From Bacteroides ovatus (GTDB taxonomy: Bacteria; Bacteroidota; Bacteroidia; Bacteroidales; Bacteroidaceae): a stretch of DNA of 64,000 bases. A model generated the notes under the pieces. The model had not been told where the DNA came from and made no database searches. It was given only the letters and a program-made list of their open reading frames with translations. Where the stretch lies: positions 3,968,001 through 4,032,000 of the forward strand of contig NZ_CP012938.1 of NCBI RefSeq assembly GCF_001314995.1. The letters are read 5' to 3'. The position numbers and the translations under genes are program-made. The number at the start of each line of letters is the position of its first letter. Positions within the stretch are counted from its first letter, which is position 1. Below are positions 9,121-18,256 of the stretch, piece by piece.

Positions 9121-9381
9121 AAGGTTATTTCAACTTTTATCCTTCAATAGCTCTTTTGTCTTATCCGCCAAAAATAGGGGAATATTAATCAAATTACCAT
9201 CTTGTTTCAAATTCAGTATTGAATACCGGATCCGGCAAGCAGGCTGGAAAAGCTTCTCATCATAAATCACATTTTTGATATCAGAAATGTAATAATTTAC
9301 ACATTTTCGATACGAGTTTCGTGCGAATACACACATTATCCATATAAAACGAAAGAAAAATTCAGGATAAATGCATTGTAT
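9121..9381. other. Short gap between the repeat and the DUF4143 gene
   Basis: A 68-codon minus-strand frame (9130-9336) is the only sizeable frame. I see no family likeness, ribosome-binding signal or promoter for it, and treat the gap as non-coding or as a remnant. Confidence 0.4.
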
Positions 9382-10719
9382 TCAAATCGAAGAAAGTATC
9401 TTCGGTAAACTACCCAAATAATAAAAAGGAAGATTTATCAATCGGAAACTCTTTCCGGCAACCGTCTTCACATCATCAATAGAATATGGACCACTCCAAA
9501 TACGGACAGCTAAATCACCGCCAGACAAATCCATGAAAGAATGTAACGAACGGAGATGCGCATTCTTTCCGCATTTCACTTCAACCGGAATAATTTGTGT
9601 TCCTTTTTGCCATACAAAATCTGTTTCGGCATTGGAGCCTTGTTTGTCACGTACCCAAAAATGCAAGTCGGAAATATACTGTTCATCAAGTAATACCTGC
9701 AATTGTTGTGCTACAATATGTTCGGCGATAGCTCCTTGCCACGTATCCATCAACGTACGGTCATGCAGAACTTCAGTTTGGATATTTGCAGCAAAATTAA
9801 CTAGTCCTGTATCCAGCCACATCAATTTAGGAGCACGTTTTAGAGCAGGCAGCGCCGGTGCGTGCATAGCTGTAACAGGATAAACTAAATGTAGTATAAA
9901 AGCTTTTTCCAAAATATTGAAAGCTTCACGCACTTCCTTTGAGTTATAGGTTGACTCTCCAAAATTTCCCAGTTTAATAGTCTGTCCTGCCTTGTTCCAG
10001 CCCGTCCGCAATATATGCCGGATGACATACGTCTGCAACTGGGTCGGTGCATACTTTTCAACATCCTCGTTATAACCTTTCAATAAAGAATTATAAATAG
10101 ACTTCAAACGCACCAAGTCTCCATTCTCCGCATAATCGGCTACTACTTCGGGCATACCACCAATCAATGTATATCTATGAAAACGAGACATTGCCTCTTC
10201 ATGCAACGCAGATGGCAAACTTATTTCATCTATAGCAGTACGATAATGCCCCTCGCCCATAGCAGTCAGATATTCTCCGAAAGTACAAGGGGAAAGTTGC
10301 ATATATTCTACTCTACCCACCGGAAAAGAGATACGTTCTTTCAACAATGACTGTAAACGTGAACCGGCAGCGATAACATACAAATCAGGCATATCTTCAT
10401 AAAAATACCGCAACAATGCTACCGCCTTAGGCACATTCTGTATCTCATCTATAAATAGCAACGTCCGCCCCTCACGCAGAAGAATATTCTTTTGAAAACA
10501 AGCTATCTTCATTATTTCCTGTACTTTATCCGTACTCTGAAACAGGCGCGCATCTTCTTCACGCTCCAGATTCAAATGAAGATAATTCTCAAAGTTCCGG
10601 GCAAACTCATTAACTAACGTCGTTTTTCCTACCTGACGCGCACCACGCAACACCAAGGGTTTACGCCCTGTACGTTCGGCCCACTTTTGCAACTGATTAT
10701 AAATATCTCTTTCAAACAT
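9382..10719 (-). CDS. AAA ATPase with C-terminal DUF4143 domain
   Basis: 445-residue cytoplasmic ATPase. Walker A GARQVGKTT is near residue 27, Walker B LLFIDEIQN near 90, and a sensor-like AAGSR near 118. The C-terminal DUF4143 part includes ETDFVWQKGTQIIPVEVKCGKN, a PD-(D/E)xK-like D...ExK signature. Family members are common in Bacteroides, often several per genome, and their role is unknown. The start at 10719 (MFERDIY) matches the usual N-terminus; an ATG three codons upstream is possible. The gene stands alone, with a -7 box at 10742-10749 and three evenly spaced repeats directly upstream, which suggests autoregulation. Confidence 0.88.
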   Translation of the reverse strand: MFERDIYNQLQKWAERTGRKPLVLRGARQVGKTTLVNEFARNFENYLHLNLEREEDARLFQSTDKVQEIMKIACFQKNILLREGRTLLFIDEIQNVPKAVALLRYFYEDMPDLYVIAAGSRLQSLLKERISFPVGRVEYMQLSPCTFGEYLTAMGEGHYRTAIDEISLPSALHEEAMSRFHRYTLIGGMPEVVADYAENGDLVRLKSIYNSLLKGYNEDVEKYAPTQLQTYVIRHILRTGWNKAGQTIKLGNFGESTYNSKEVREAFNILEKAFILHLVYPVTAMHAPALPALKRAPKLMWLDTGLVNFAANIQTEVLHDRTLMDTWQGAIAEHIVAQQLQVLLDEQYISDLHFWVRDKQGSNAETDFVWQKGTQIIPVEVKCGKNAHLRSLHSFMDLSGGDLAVRIWSGPYSIDDVKTVAGKSFRLINLPFYYLGSLPKILSSI

Positions 10720-10741
10720 AAAAATCATTGTTAATCAGCTA

Positions 10742-10749
10742 CAAATATA
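10742..10749 (-). promoter_or_regulatory. -7 promoter box of the DUF4143 ATPase
   Basis: Minus strand TATATTTG, a full match, about 20 bases before the chosen start. The first of three repeats (10765-10775) occupies the place where the -33 element would be. Confidence 0.6.
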
Positions 10750-10764
10750 CCATTTTATTCTAAG

Positions 10765-10841
10765 AACATAGGCAATTTAACGAAATAACCGCCTAAAAAC
10801 ATAGGCAAAATGAAGAAAATATAAGCAAAAAACATAGGCAA
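10765..10841. repeat. Three AACATAGGCAA repeats with a 33-base period
   Basis: Exact copies of AACATAGGCAA begin at 10765, 10798 and 10831, so the spacing is 33 bases twice. That is about three helical turns, which puts all copies on nearly the same face of the DNA. The array covers and extends upstream from the -33 region of the DUF4143 ATPase gene and looks like an operator array. Confidence 0.7.
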
Positions 10842-10865
10842 AGTAACCCATGATTTCTGCAATTA

Positions 10866-13382
10866 CTACTTAAAGATAATCATAATCTTTTCACCAACAC
10901 CTTTATCAGGTATTCTCACACTACAGACACCTGTTCCTTTATCCCAACTCCACACCACAGTTTCAGTGTCATTCTCCAGATTTTCTTCCAAACGTTCCGG
11001 TTTAGTTTTCTTTATCTTCTTTCCTTTGACAGTTACCTCTTTCGGGGCTTTCGCAGAATAAATACGGAACAACAGATTTCTCGGACCGGGGACAGTGTAT
11101 CCTTTTCCTTCACGGGCAGAGACAGTCAATTCATATCCATTTGCCAAAGTACTGCAAATAATCGGTGTTTTGACAAATTCATCACGCTGGTACCCTAAGT
11201 TTTCTCCTTCATCTTCGTAAAGAGTAAAGGCTGCCTGTGCATCTTCCTGTGCGGGGAAGATTTCAAAAGTAAGTGGATATACCGGTTTCTCGTGGGTGTA
11301 GTTCATCACCGGCATCGTAGGGATGATAGAACCTTGCTTCACAAACATAGGAACAGAAGACAAGGGAGCATCAACGGTAGTCCATTGCTCTCCGGTGTAG
11401 ACCGTCTGCTTGTTGTTGTAGTCTATCCATGTACCTTCGGGAAGGTACACGTTCTTTGTGCGGGCACCTTTCTTCACCACGGGGGCTACCAACAATTCAC
11501 GACCGAACAAGAATTGGGCATCCGTAGAAAACGTTTCCATATCCATTGGATATTCGAGAAATAGAGGCCGCATGATAGGCAATCCTGTATCATACGCTTC
11601 GCGGGCGTAAGTGTAGATATACGGCAACAAACGATATTTCAGTTCGATAGCCGCTTTCGCGTTCTTTTCCGCTTCCGGTCCGAAAAGCCACGGTTCCACC
11701 GGATTATCTCCCTCGTGGTGAATACGGCTCAAAGGATTAAATGCTCCGAATTGAATCCAACGGGTATAGAGTTCCGCCATAGCCGGATAATCCTCAACAT
11801 CTCCACAGTAACCGGTAATATCACAGGAAGAAAATGGGATTAATCCCAATCCGGCGGAAAGCATTACAGGAATCTGATTGGCTAATTGTCCCCACCCTTG
11901 CAGTACATCGTCTCCGTTTCCGCTATCACCCGTCCAACCGAACGTATAACGTTGCAATCCGGCATAAGCAGCACGAGTCATTTGGAAAACACGACGGTCC
12001 GGATTCCTCTTTTCAAATTGCTCTTTTACCACTTTGTCCCAAGTCAGGCCATAGACGTTATGGATTTCATCGTGCATACCGAGATGGTGCTTCATCACCA
12101 GGCGTTCCGTCTGCTCCTCGTTACTCCAGGCAGGTTCGCCCATGTCTGTCCAGAAGCCGGAGACACCATCGTCAATAGGTTTCTGCTGATAAGTTCCCCA
12201 CCAGTCGGCTACGGCAGGCAGGGTGAAGTCTACCACTCCGCAGTTTCCACCCCACGGCCAGGGCATATCGTAGCTTTTACCGTTCGTACTGTCCTTTACA
12301 AAATAGCCCAGGCGGTCTGCTTCTTCCCATTGTTTTTTGTTGGCTTGTGCAATTACCGGGTCTTGAGATACGACTACCTTAAAACCCATCTCTTTCAAAT
12401 CCGAAAGCATCTTCCTAGGGTTTTCATAGTTTCCTTTGCGCCATTCGAAATCCTGCAAATATTCTGTCCAGCCGATATCCTGATAGATAATATCACAAGG
12501 TATTCTCCGTTTCCGGTAACCTTCGGCTATTTCACGACTTAGCTTTTCACTTGTCAACAGACCGCGGCATTGAGCAAAACCCAACGCCCATTTCGGCGGC
12601 ATGATAGGTTTTCCGGTCAGTCCGACGTATTGGCTGATGATTTCTTTATAGTCTTTACCGAAAATAAAGTAATATATCATTTCCCCGTTCGGCGCTTCAA
12701 AGCTGTAATAATCACGGCTTTCCGTTCCGAATTTGAATTCCGTCTTATAGGTATTATCAAGGAAAATACCATACCGGTAATTGCTCATAAAGAAAGGAAT
12801 ACTCTTGTAAAGAGGATCTTCTACCACACTATAACAAGGTTTGTCACTATTCCACATCTTATAAGACTCGCCACGACGGTCCATCTTTCCCGCTTTCTCA
12901 CCAAGTCCGAAGAAGTGCTCGTCACGACGAAGCACTTTATATTCCACCTTCTTCGTTCCTTCACTGACATGGCCTTTATCGGCATAATCACTAAACAGGA
13001 GTTTCTGATATTTATCGAATATCTGAAGACTCATCGGAGATTTATTCACCCGGATACGCAACTTCGGAGTAAATATCTCGTAACAGGCCGCCTGTTCATC
13101 CACATGAATAGTTCCTACCTCTTCCAGTTCTTCATTAATCACTGCAAACGAAGCATTTCTTCGTTGCAATTGCCCGTCGGGTGAGAACCAGATTTTCACG
13201 ACGGAAGAGCTGCAAAGTTGCAATTGTAAGGCGGCACTGTCCGCCAGGTGAAAAGTCACCTGACGTCCCTGCTGTGTAAAAGAAGTGCATGTACGTGTCG
13301 TATTTTCCGCCCAAACCCATGTTGGAAATATCAGGCACAACACCCATACCCATAATCTATATCTAATCATCATACCTATCAT
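10866..13382 (-). CDS. GH31 alpha-glucosidase of a dextran-type locus
   Basis: 838-residue secreted enzyme (signal peptide about 1-25, ending VWAE). GH31 marks are the N-terminal beta-sandwich (about 30-240), the catalytic barrel with nucleophile Asp near 412 in WTDMGEP, the acid/base Asp near 485 in WTGDSGN, and the C-terminal beta domains with DUF5110-like sequence. GH31 members hydrolyse alpha-glucosides or alpha-xylosides. The GH66 neighbour points to alpha-1,6-linked gluco-oligosaccharides made from dextran. It is the last gene of the operon and starts 24 bases after the GH66 stop. Several start codons in a row (MIGMMIRY) make the exact start uncertain by a few residues. Confidence 0.92.
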   Translation of the reverse strand: MIGMMIRYRLWVWVLCLIFPTWVWAENTTRTCTSFTQQGRQVTFHLADSAALQLQLCSSSVVKIWFSPDGQLQRRNASFAVINEELEEVGTIHVDEQAACYEIFTPKLRIRVNKSPMSLQIFDKYQKLLFSDYADKGHVSEGTKKVEYKVLRRDEHFFGLGEKAGKMDRRGESYKMWNSDKPCYSVVEDPLYKSIPFFMSNYRYGIFLDNTYKTEFKFGTESRDYYSFEAPNGEMIYYFIFGKDYKEIISQYVGLTGKPIMPPKWALGFAQCRGLLTSEKLSREIAEGYRKRRIPCDIIYQDIGWTEYLQDFEWRKGNYENPRKMLSDLKEMGFKVVVSQDPVIAQANKKQWEEADRLGYFVKDSTNGKSYDMPWPWGGNCGVVDFTLPAVADWWGTYQQKPIDDGVSGFWTDMGEPAWSNEEQTERLVMKHHLGMHDEIHNVYGLTWDKVVKEQFEKRNPDRRVFQMTRAAYAGLQRYTFGWTGDSGNGDDVLQGWGQLANQIPVMLSAGLGLIPFSSCDITGYCGDVEDYPAMAELYTRWIQFGAFNPLSRIHHEGDNPVEPWLFGPEAEKNAKAAIELKYRLLPYIYTYAREAYDTGLPIMRPLFLEYPMDMETFSTDAQFLFGRELLVAPVVKKGARTKNVYLPEGTWIDYNNKQTVYTGEQWTTVDAPLSSVPMFVKQGSIIPTMPVMNYTHEKPVYPLTFEIFPAQEDAQAAFTLYEDEGENLGYQRDEFVKTPIICSTLANGYELTVSAREGKGYTVPGPRNLLFRIYSAKAPKEVTVKGKKIKKTKPERLEENLENDTETVVWSWDKGTGVCSVRIPDKGVGEKIMIIFK

Positions 13383-13406
13383 TTTAGTTATTCTGTAGCA
13401 GCCGCT

Positions 13407-15185
13407 TTATTCAACCACAATCATCGTCCAATATTTCAGGGAAGGCAATGTGAATGAGACAACCCCGTTCTCCTGTGTAAAGGCCAACTCCTGCAAAGCC
13501 CCTCCGTGTGCATCCGGCGACGCTACCCACAACTTATTCACTTTTGCCGACAGATTCATTTGCAAAGCTGCTTTTGTAATCAGAGCCGGTTCCGGCATCG
13601 TACCGTCCACATCTCTCCAGCTAAGGCTGTTCGCTTGCGAAAAGTTAAGAAGATGTATCACTTGCTTGCCACCTACCTGCTTGGCATAAGTAGTAACTGA
13701 TCCCTGTTGAGGAGGCCAGCTATTCAATCTCATTTCGCCATTGGTACAATTCATGGAAACACTATTCTCCGTACCACCGTCACGAAGCAGATTTTGATAA
13801 GAAGTCAGGAAGTCATAGTAACGAACCATCGCTGTTTTCAATTCCTCGCTCATTGTCAGGTTCTCATTCGGAAAGTACTCTTTGCACAACATGTGATCGC
13901 CTCCCAACTCCAGGTGCGAACCACCCAAAGCAAACATGACAGCATCTGTCAATAAGATACCCGGCGTATTAAATTCTCCCCGGTTATCCGCTTTATTATA
14001 ATTCATATAAGCTGCAAAAACCGTATTCAACTGATAATTGCCATAGACTCCATTTTCATAAAGAATGGCTTTCAGATTGGTAAAATCAGCCTCATCCGCC
14101 CACACCTCATTATAGAAGAAATCAACTTTACCTGTCTCCCCTATCTGACGGGCACCGTAACGGCTGACCGCATTCATCACCAAACTCTTGTCCGGATGAG
14201 CCTGCTTCGTCGCTTCAATAAAAGAAGCATATCCCTCACGCAGATTGACCGGAATACCATTGTAATTGTAAAGCGTGCTACGTCGTCCCAACTGGTCTAT
14301 CTGATAGCCGTCGAAGGCAAAGTTCGCGTATACATCATCATTCCTTTCGTTCAAATATTTCTGCCATTCCTTATTAGAAGGGTCGACCAGATAAATATTA
14401 CTTTTCCATCCGCCCGGCAAATCATGACTGTCTTTAGTAGTGTGAGAAGCATCCTTAAACAAATACCATTCCTCCTTCACCCCGTCCGTAGCAGCATCCT
14501 TCAACGCCCCGAAACAAAGATTGTAAAACATAGACTTCATACCGAAACGATGCTGCGCTTCAATGTAATTTTTCACCGAACTTGTATAAACCTCCCGGTT
14601 AGCGATGTCCATATATACTTCGTCCAACTGTGTGCGTGTACCGCCCAACGGCCAGTGATGTTTATTATGCCAGTCCTGAAACTGTACCCAATTGATGTGA
14701 TGACGATTCAGATACGCCATCTCTTCCTGTGTCTTTTCAGCCGTCTTCTCCTGACTGAAATCAGCGACAAAACCATAACGCGGAAAACGTGACGGATCAC
14801 TGGATACATCTACCGCAATCGTACCGACAATCACATCCGTACCATTCTCCTGACGGTACAGTTCCGCCATATATCCTTTGAAATCAGTAGTAGGCGGTTG
14901 CCATATCCAGCTCGTACCATTTACCGACTCTTCTCCGACAACCTCCCCTAAAAGACGATAGCGAACTTTAGTTCCGGCAGGCAACGCATCTTCTGCTGTA
15001 AATACCACTTTCTCCCCCGGTTTATAGAAAGCCTTATCCGTAGACAGGTCCACACTTAAATCCGATGTTACCGGAGTCACTTCGGTAACACTGCCCGAAG
15101 CTCCTCCATTCTCCTGGTTCGCCCCATGATCGTCACTGCAAGCCATACACAGAAAAGCAGCCACCCAATATATTATTTTCTTCAT
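13407..15185 (-). CDS. GH66 endo-dextranase lipoprotein
   Basis: 592-residue protein with a lipoprotein signal (ACSDD, Cys near 15), so probably surface- or membrane-anchored. It has an N-terminal Ig-like domain (about 40-125) and then a GH66 barrel. The predicted nucleophile is the Asp near 297 in GYQIDQLGRR and the acid/base is the Glu near 360 in FFYNEVWADE. A C-terminal beta-sandwich follows. GH66 enzymes cut alpha-1,6-glucan internally or make cyclic isomalto-oligosaccharides; no CITase-specific CBM35 insertion is evident, which favours plain dextranase. It lies 14 bases after the SusE/F-like gene in the dextran operon. Confidence 0.93.
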   Translation of the reverse strand: MKKIIYWVAAFLCMACSDDHGANQENGGASGSVTEVTPVTSDLSVDLSTDKAFYKPGEKVVFTAEDALPAGTKVRYRLLGEVVGEESVNGTSWIWQPPTTDFKGYMAELYRQENGTDVIVGTIAVDVSSDPSRFPRYGFVADFSQEKTAEKTQEEMAYLNRHHINWVQFQDWHNKHHWPLGGTRTQLDEVYMDIANREVYTSSVKNYIEAQHRFGMKSMFYNLCFGALKDAATDGVKEEWYLFKDASHTTKDSHDLPGGWKSNIYLVDPSNKEWQKYLNERNDDVYANFAFDGYQIDQLGRRSTLYNYNGIPVNLREGYASFIEATKQAHPDKSLVMNAVSRYGARQIGETGKVDFFYNEVWADEADFTNLKAILYENGVYGNYQLNTVFAAYMNYNKADNRGEFNTPGILLTDAVMFALGGSHLELGGDHMLCKEYFPNENLTMSEELKTAMVRYYDFLTSYQNLLRDGGTENSVSMNCTNGEMRLNSWPPQQGSVTTYAKQVGGKQVIHLLNFSQANSLSWRDVDGTMPEPALITKAALQMNLSAKVNKLWVASPDAHGGALQELAFTQENGVVSFTLPSLKYWTMIVVE

Positions 15186-15199
15186 CTTGAATTCTTGTT

Positions 15200-16717
15200 T
15201 TATTGTTTCACAATCGAAATCGTCTCTTTCAACTGGTCAATCGTAATCCGATAAGAACCGGCTTCCTGAATATTCCACTTATTATCCAAACTACCCAAAT
15301 CTGCATCCGGATACATACTGCTCAACTCCGCATCCGACTTAACAACAAACAATGCCGTCTCTACTTCTCCCGTCGGAGCCTTGTTGCTCTTATCCGCCAT
15401 AAACCAATCCCCGTTCCAGTCTGATTGCTTGTCGCAGGAAATCTTCATCTCACCTGTTTTCAGTGTGCCGCTCCAGGTAAAGATGTAAGGACTGTCGGCA
15501 CTCTTCGTCATCGGAGTAGCATTGCCTAAATCCCATCCGTTTGGAGTTGCCTCACCCACCAGATACAGCCCTTCGTAAGGAGTGAACGGACGCATCAGCA
15601 TCTTTTCTTTTCCTTTGCCTGTATAGAACCATACTTTATAAGGTTTGCCACATTCGGCTTCCTTCATCTGCCATTTATTATCGTCACCTCCAAGCACTAC
15701 TGATGTCGAAGTGTACGGAGCATTAGCCACAGTAGGATGGAAGAAAGCATCCGCCTGACCGAAATCTGTCACAGAAGCGAATTTAAATTCTCCGTCCGCC
15801 TTCCAGGGAATCACGGCTCCATAATGGAACAGGTTCATCTGAACAGCATCTTTAGACAGTGCTTCAAATCCCCAACCATTGTTACCCGTAAACGAACCGA
15901 CAATGAAAAATTCTTCATATCTCCAGCCAATATCTTCTGTTTCAGTAAGTGTCAACGTCAAGTCGAGCAGGTTTGCTTTTACGATATAAGTTGCTTCTTT
16001 ACTGATTGTGAACTGTTCGTCCGGTTGGTCACCCGATGTACGATAGGTCAGTTTGAGTCCTTCTCCGGCAGTAGCATCACGGTTGTACGACGGCAGGAAT
16101 TCTCCTAAGGTCGTTATAAACTTAAACGATCCGGTATTCAGCTTTCCTGTCCATGTAAACTGTCCGTTATCCGTGCGCTCCATTGCCGTTGCGTTATCGG
16201 CACTCCATCCGTTCGGAGTAGCATCACCAATCAGGTAAAGCGTCGTAGTAACCGGCTGGTAAGTAGTCAACGTAAAGGCAGTCGTCGCAATCTGCTTCTG
16301 ATCTTCCATTCCGGCAACGACGGCTGTGATACGTGCTTCCAGCTCTGCCTTCACGTCATAACCGATACCGAACTGCGTATGCAGAAATTGGTTAAGTTCT
16401 TCCACTTTCTTAGTCCATTGATACGTTCCCGTACCCAAATCCACCGAATAAGCATTCGCAAAGTCCGTTCCGGCTTTCGCCAGTTCAAGCGTATAAGAGA
16501 TACGGTTACCGCTTCCATAATTCGTTCCGGTAGTCCATGAAAGCGCCAGCGCCTCCTGACTATGGTTCTTTTCGTTCAACACCAACTCCTGCTGATTCAC
16601 CGAAAGGGTGAGGGTATCATGTCCTTTATCTGTCTCCATATAATCCTCGGTACAAGCAACCATCGTTGCGCCGATGAAAAGAGAGCATAACAACTGATAT
16701 ATATATTTTTTCATCAT
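15200..16717 (-). CDS. SusE/SusF-like outer-membrane glycan-binding lipoprotein
   Basis: 505-residue lipoprotein (signal ends MVACTED). The N-terminal SusE domain covers about 35-150. Two or more starch-binding-like modules follow, shown by the repeated phrases YLIGDATPNGWSADNATAM near 180 and YLVGEATPNGWDLGNATPM near 390, with a related EEFFIVGSF segment near 268. Such proteins hold the polymer at the cell surface for the SusC/SusD importer. The module repeat with conserved GW is typical of SusF. It lies between SusD and GH66 genes. Two Met codons open the frame, and the second (MKKYIYQ) is equally likely. Confidence 0.88.
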   Translation of the reverse strand: MMKKYIYQLLCSLFIGATMVACTEDYMETDKGHDTLTLSVNQQELVLNEKNHSQEALALSWTTGTNYGSGNRISYTLELAKAGTDFANAYSVDLGTGTYQWTKKVEELNQFLHTQFGIGYDVKAELEARITAVVAGMEDQKQIATTAFTLTTYQPVTTTLYLIGDATPNGWSADNATAMERTDNGQFTWTGKLNTGSFKFITTLGEFLPSYNRDATAGEGLKLTYRTSGDQPDEQFTISKEATYIVKANLLDLTLTLTETEDIGWRYEEFFIVGSFTGNNGWGFEALSKDAVQMNLFHYGAVIPWKADGEFKFASVTDFGQADAFFHPTVANAPYTSTSVVLGGDDNKWQMKEAECGKPYKVWFYTGKGKEKMLMRPFTPYEGLYLVGEATPNGWDLGNATPMTKSADSPYIFTWSGTLKTGEMKISCDKQSDWNGDWFMADKSNKAPTGEVETALFVVKSDAELSSMYPDADLGSLDNKWNIQEAGSYRITIDQLKETISIVKQ

Positions 16718-16750
16718 ATTATTTGTCTAAATGAATGATTATAAAACGGA

Positions 16751-18241
16751 TTAATAACCGGGATTTTGAGTCATCAGGTGATTGGAGTCCATCTCCGTTT
16801 GCGGAATAGGCAACAAGAGACGTTCTTTGGTCACATTATTCTTACCGATAGATTTCAGGAATGTCAATGCATAATTTCCATTATCAACCCGGATCATATC
16901 GAACCAGCGATGTCCCTCAAAAGCAAGTTCCATCCGACGTTCGTGAATAATCTTTTCTCTCATTTCGGTCTGCGTCAGAGTGGTCGGCAACCCTGTCAGT
17001 CCGGCACGCTTACGAACGATATTCAATGGTTCGGCAGCCTGATCCGGATGTCCCTGCTCATTCAAGGCTTCCGCTTTCTTCAGTAAGACATCCGCATAAC
17101 GATATACTACAAAGTTGTTGGGGTTGGTATTATACTCCGGAGAGACGGTTTTCGACACAAGGAACTTACGTACGTTATAACCCGTATTCGACCAGGAACG
17201 TCTGTATTCCATACCGTCAAAAGCAGGACAACCCTGATACAACACAGTGATGTCTTTCCGCAAATCACCGTCCTCGTATTGCTTGACAAACTCTTCCGTA
17301 GGCAAGTTCCATCCATAAGCACCGGCTACCATACCCGAATTACGAGGCCCCATGAAAGTAGACAGCCAGGATGCTTGATTATCGCCGCCCCAGAAGTCAT
17401 ATTCCGTACTACCGGAGTATTGCACTTCGAAGAGAGATTCTGCACCATTATTGATCGTCGCATTAAAGTTATCAGCATAATTGCATTGAGTCAGATCATA
17501 TCCCATTGCAGCAATGTTATTGCACAAGGTCACTACTTCATTATAATAGTCGCGATGGTTGGGAGCCAGTGTCAGGTAAATATCCGCCAGCATCGCCATT
17601 GCAGCCTCTTTGCAGGCACGTCCCCTGTCAGCATCTCCATAACTGCTTTTCGGAGGAAGCATATTCACTGCATTTTTGCAGTCGGAAAGAATTTGAGCAT
17701 ATACCTCATCTACCGTATTACGGGCAATATCCGCAGATTCTCCCGGTTCAAACGGCTCCAAGCGCAAAGGCACCCCTCCGTACAAACGAACCAGAATATA
17801 ATAATAATGTGCACGCAGAAAATAAGCCTCACCCATGCAACGGGTCTTTATCTCATTGGAGACAGATGCTGAAGGCAAATTGGAAAGCACGATGTTGCAA
17901 CGTCCGATCCCTACCCACGGAGAACGCCATACATACAAGGCAAAGCCGTTATCGCTCTGGGCAATGAAATTGGAAGCCTGAACAGTCTCCAAACCGTCAG
18001 TACCTCCTCCGGCTCCTACTTCACTGTTACCTGCGATGATGTCGAGGCTCCAAATACGCTGGTTATACATATTAGATGACTGAAGAGTCTTGTAGCAGGC
18101 AGTAGTCAGTGCCACAGCAATCTCATTCGTCACTTCCGACTCGGGATCGACGCCATATTTGGGATATTTATCTAAGAAATCGTTGCACGATGTCAATGCC
18201 AGCACGGCAGACATAAATACCAAAGTTATTATCTTTTTCAT
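16751..18241 (-). CDS. SusD-like lipoprotein of the dextran locus
   Basis: 496-residue RagB/SusD family protein that caps the SusC channel and binds oligosaccharide. The lipoprotein signal ends in LTSCNDFLD (Cys19). TPR-like helices include GEAYFLRAHYYYILVRLYGGVPL near 138-160. The C-terminal RagB domain contains LLKKAEALNEQG and ERRMELAFEGHRWFDMIR, the usual late signature, and the protein ends with the usual NPGY. The gene lies 15 bases after the SusC stop. Confidence 0.95.
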   Translation of the reverse strand: MKKIITLVFMSAVLALTSCNDFLDKYPKYGVDPESEVTNEIAVALTTACYKTLQSSNMYNQRIWSLDIIAGNSEVGAGGGTDGLETVQASNFIAQSDNGFALYVWRSPWVGIGRCNIVLSNLPSASVSNEIKTRCMGEAYFLRAHYYYILVRLYGGVPLRLEPFEPGESADIARNTVDEVYAQILSDCKNAVNMLPPKSSYGDADRGRACKEAAMAMLADIYLTLAPNHRDYYNEVVTLCNNIAAMGYDLTQCNYADNFNATINNGAESLFEVQYSGSTEYDFWGGDNQASWLSTFMGPRNSGMVAGAYGWNLPTEEFVKQYEDGDLRKDITVLYQGCPAFDGMEYRRSWSNTGYNVRKFLVSKTVSPEYNTNPNNFVVYRYADVLLKKAEALNEQGHPDQAAEPLNIVRKRAGLTGLPTTLTQTEMREKIIHERRMELAFEGHRWFDMIRVDNGNYALTFLKSIGKNNVTKERLLLPIPQTEMDSNHLMTQNPGY

Positions 18242-18256
18242 ATTCTTTCTCCTGAT

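Noticed and set aside
9130..9336. 68-codon minus-strand frame after the left repeat
   Set aside because: No family likeness and no promoter; it may be a remnant but I cannot support a gene.
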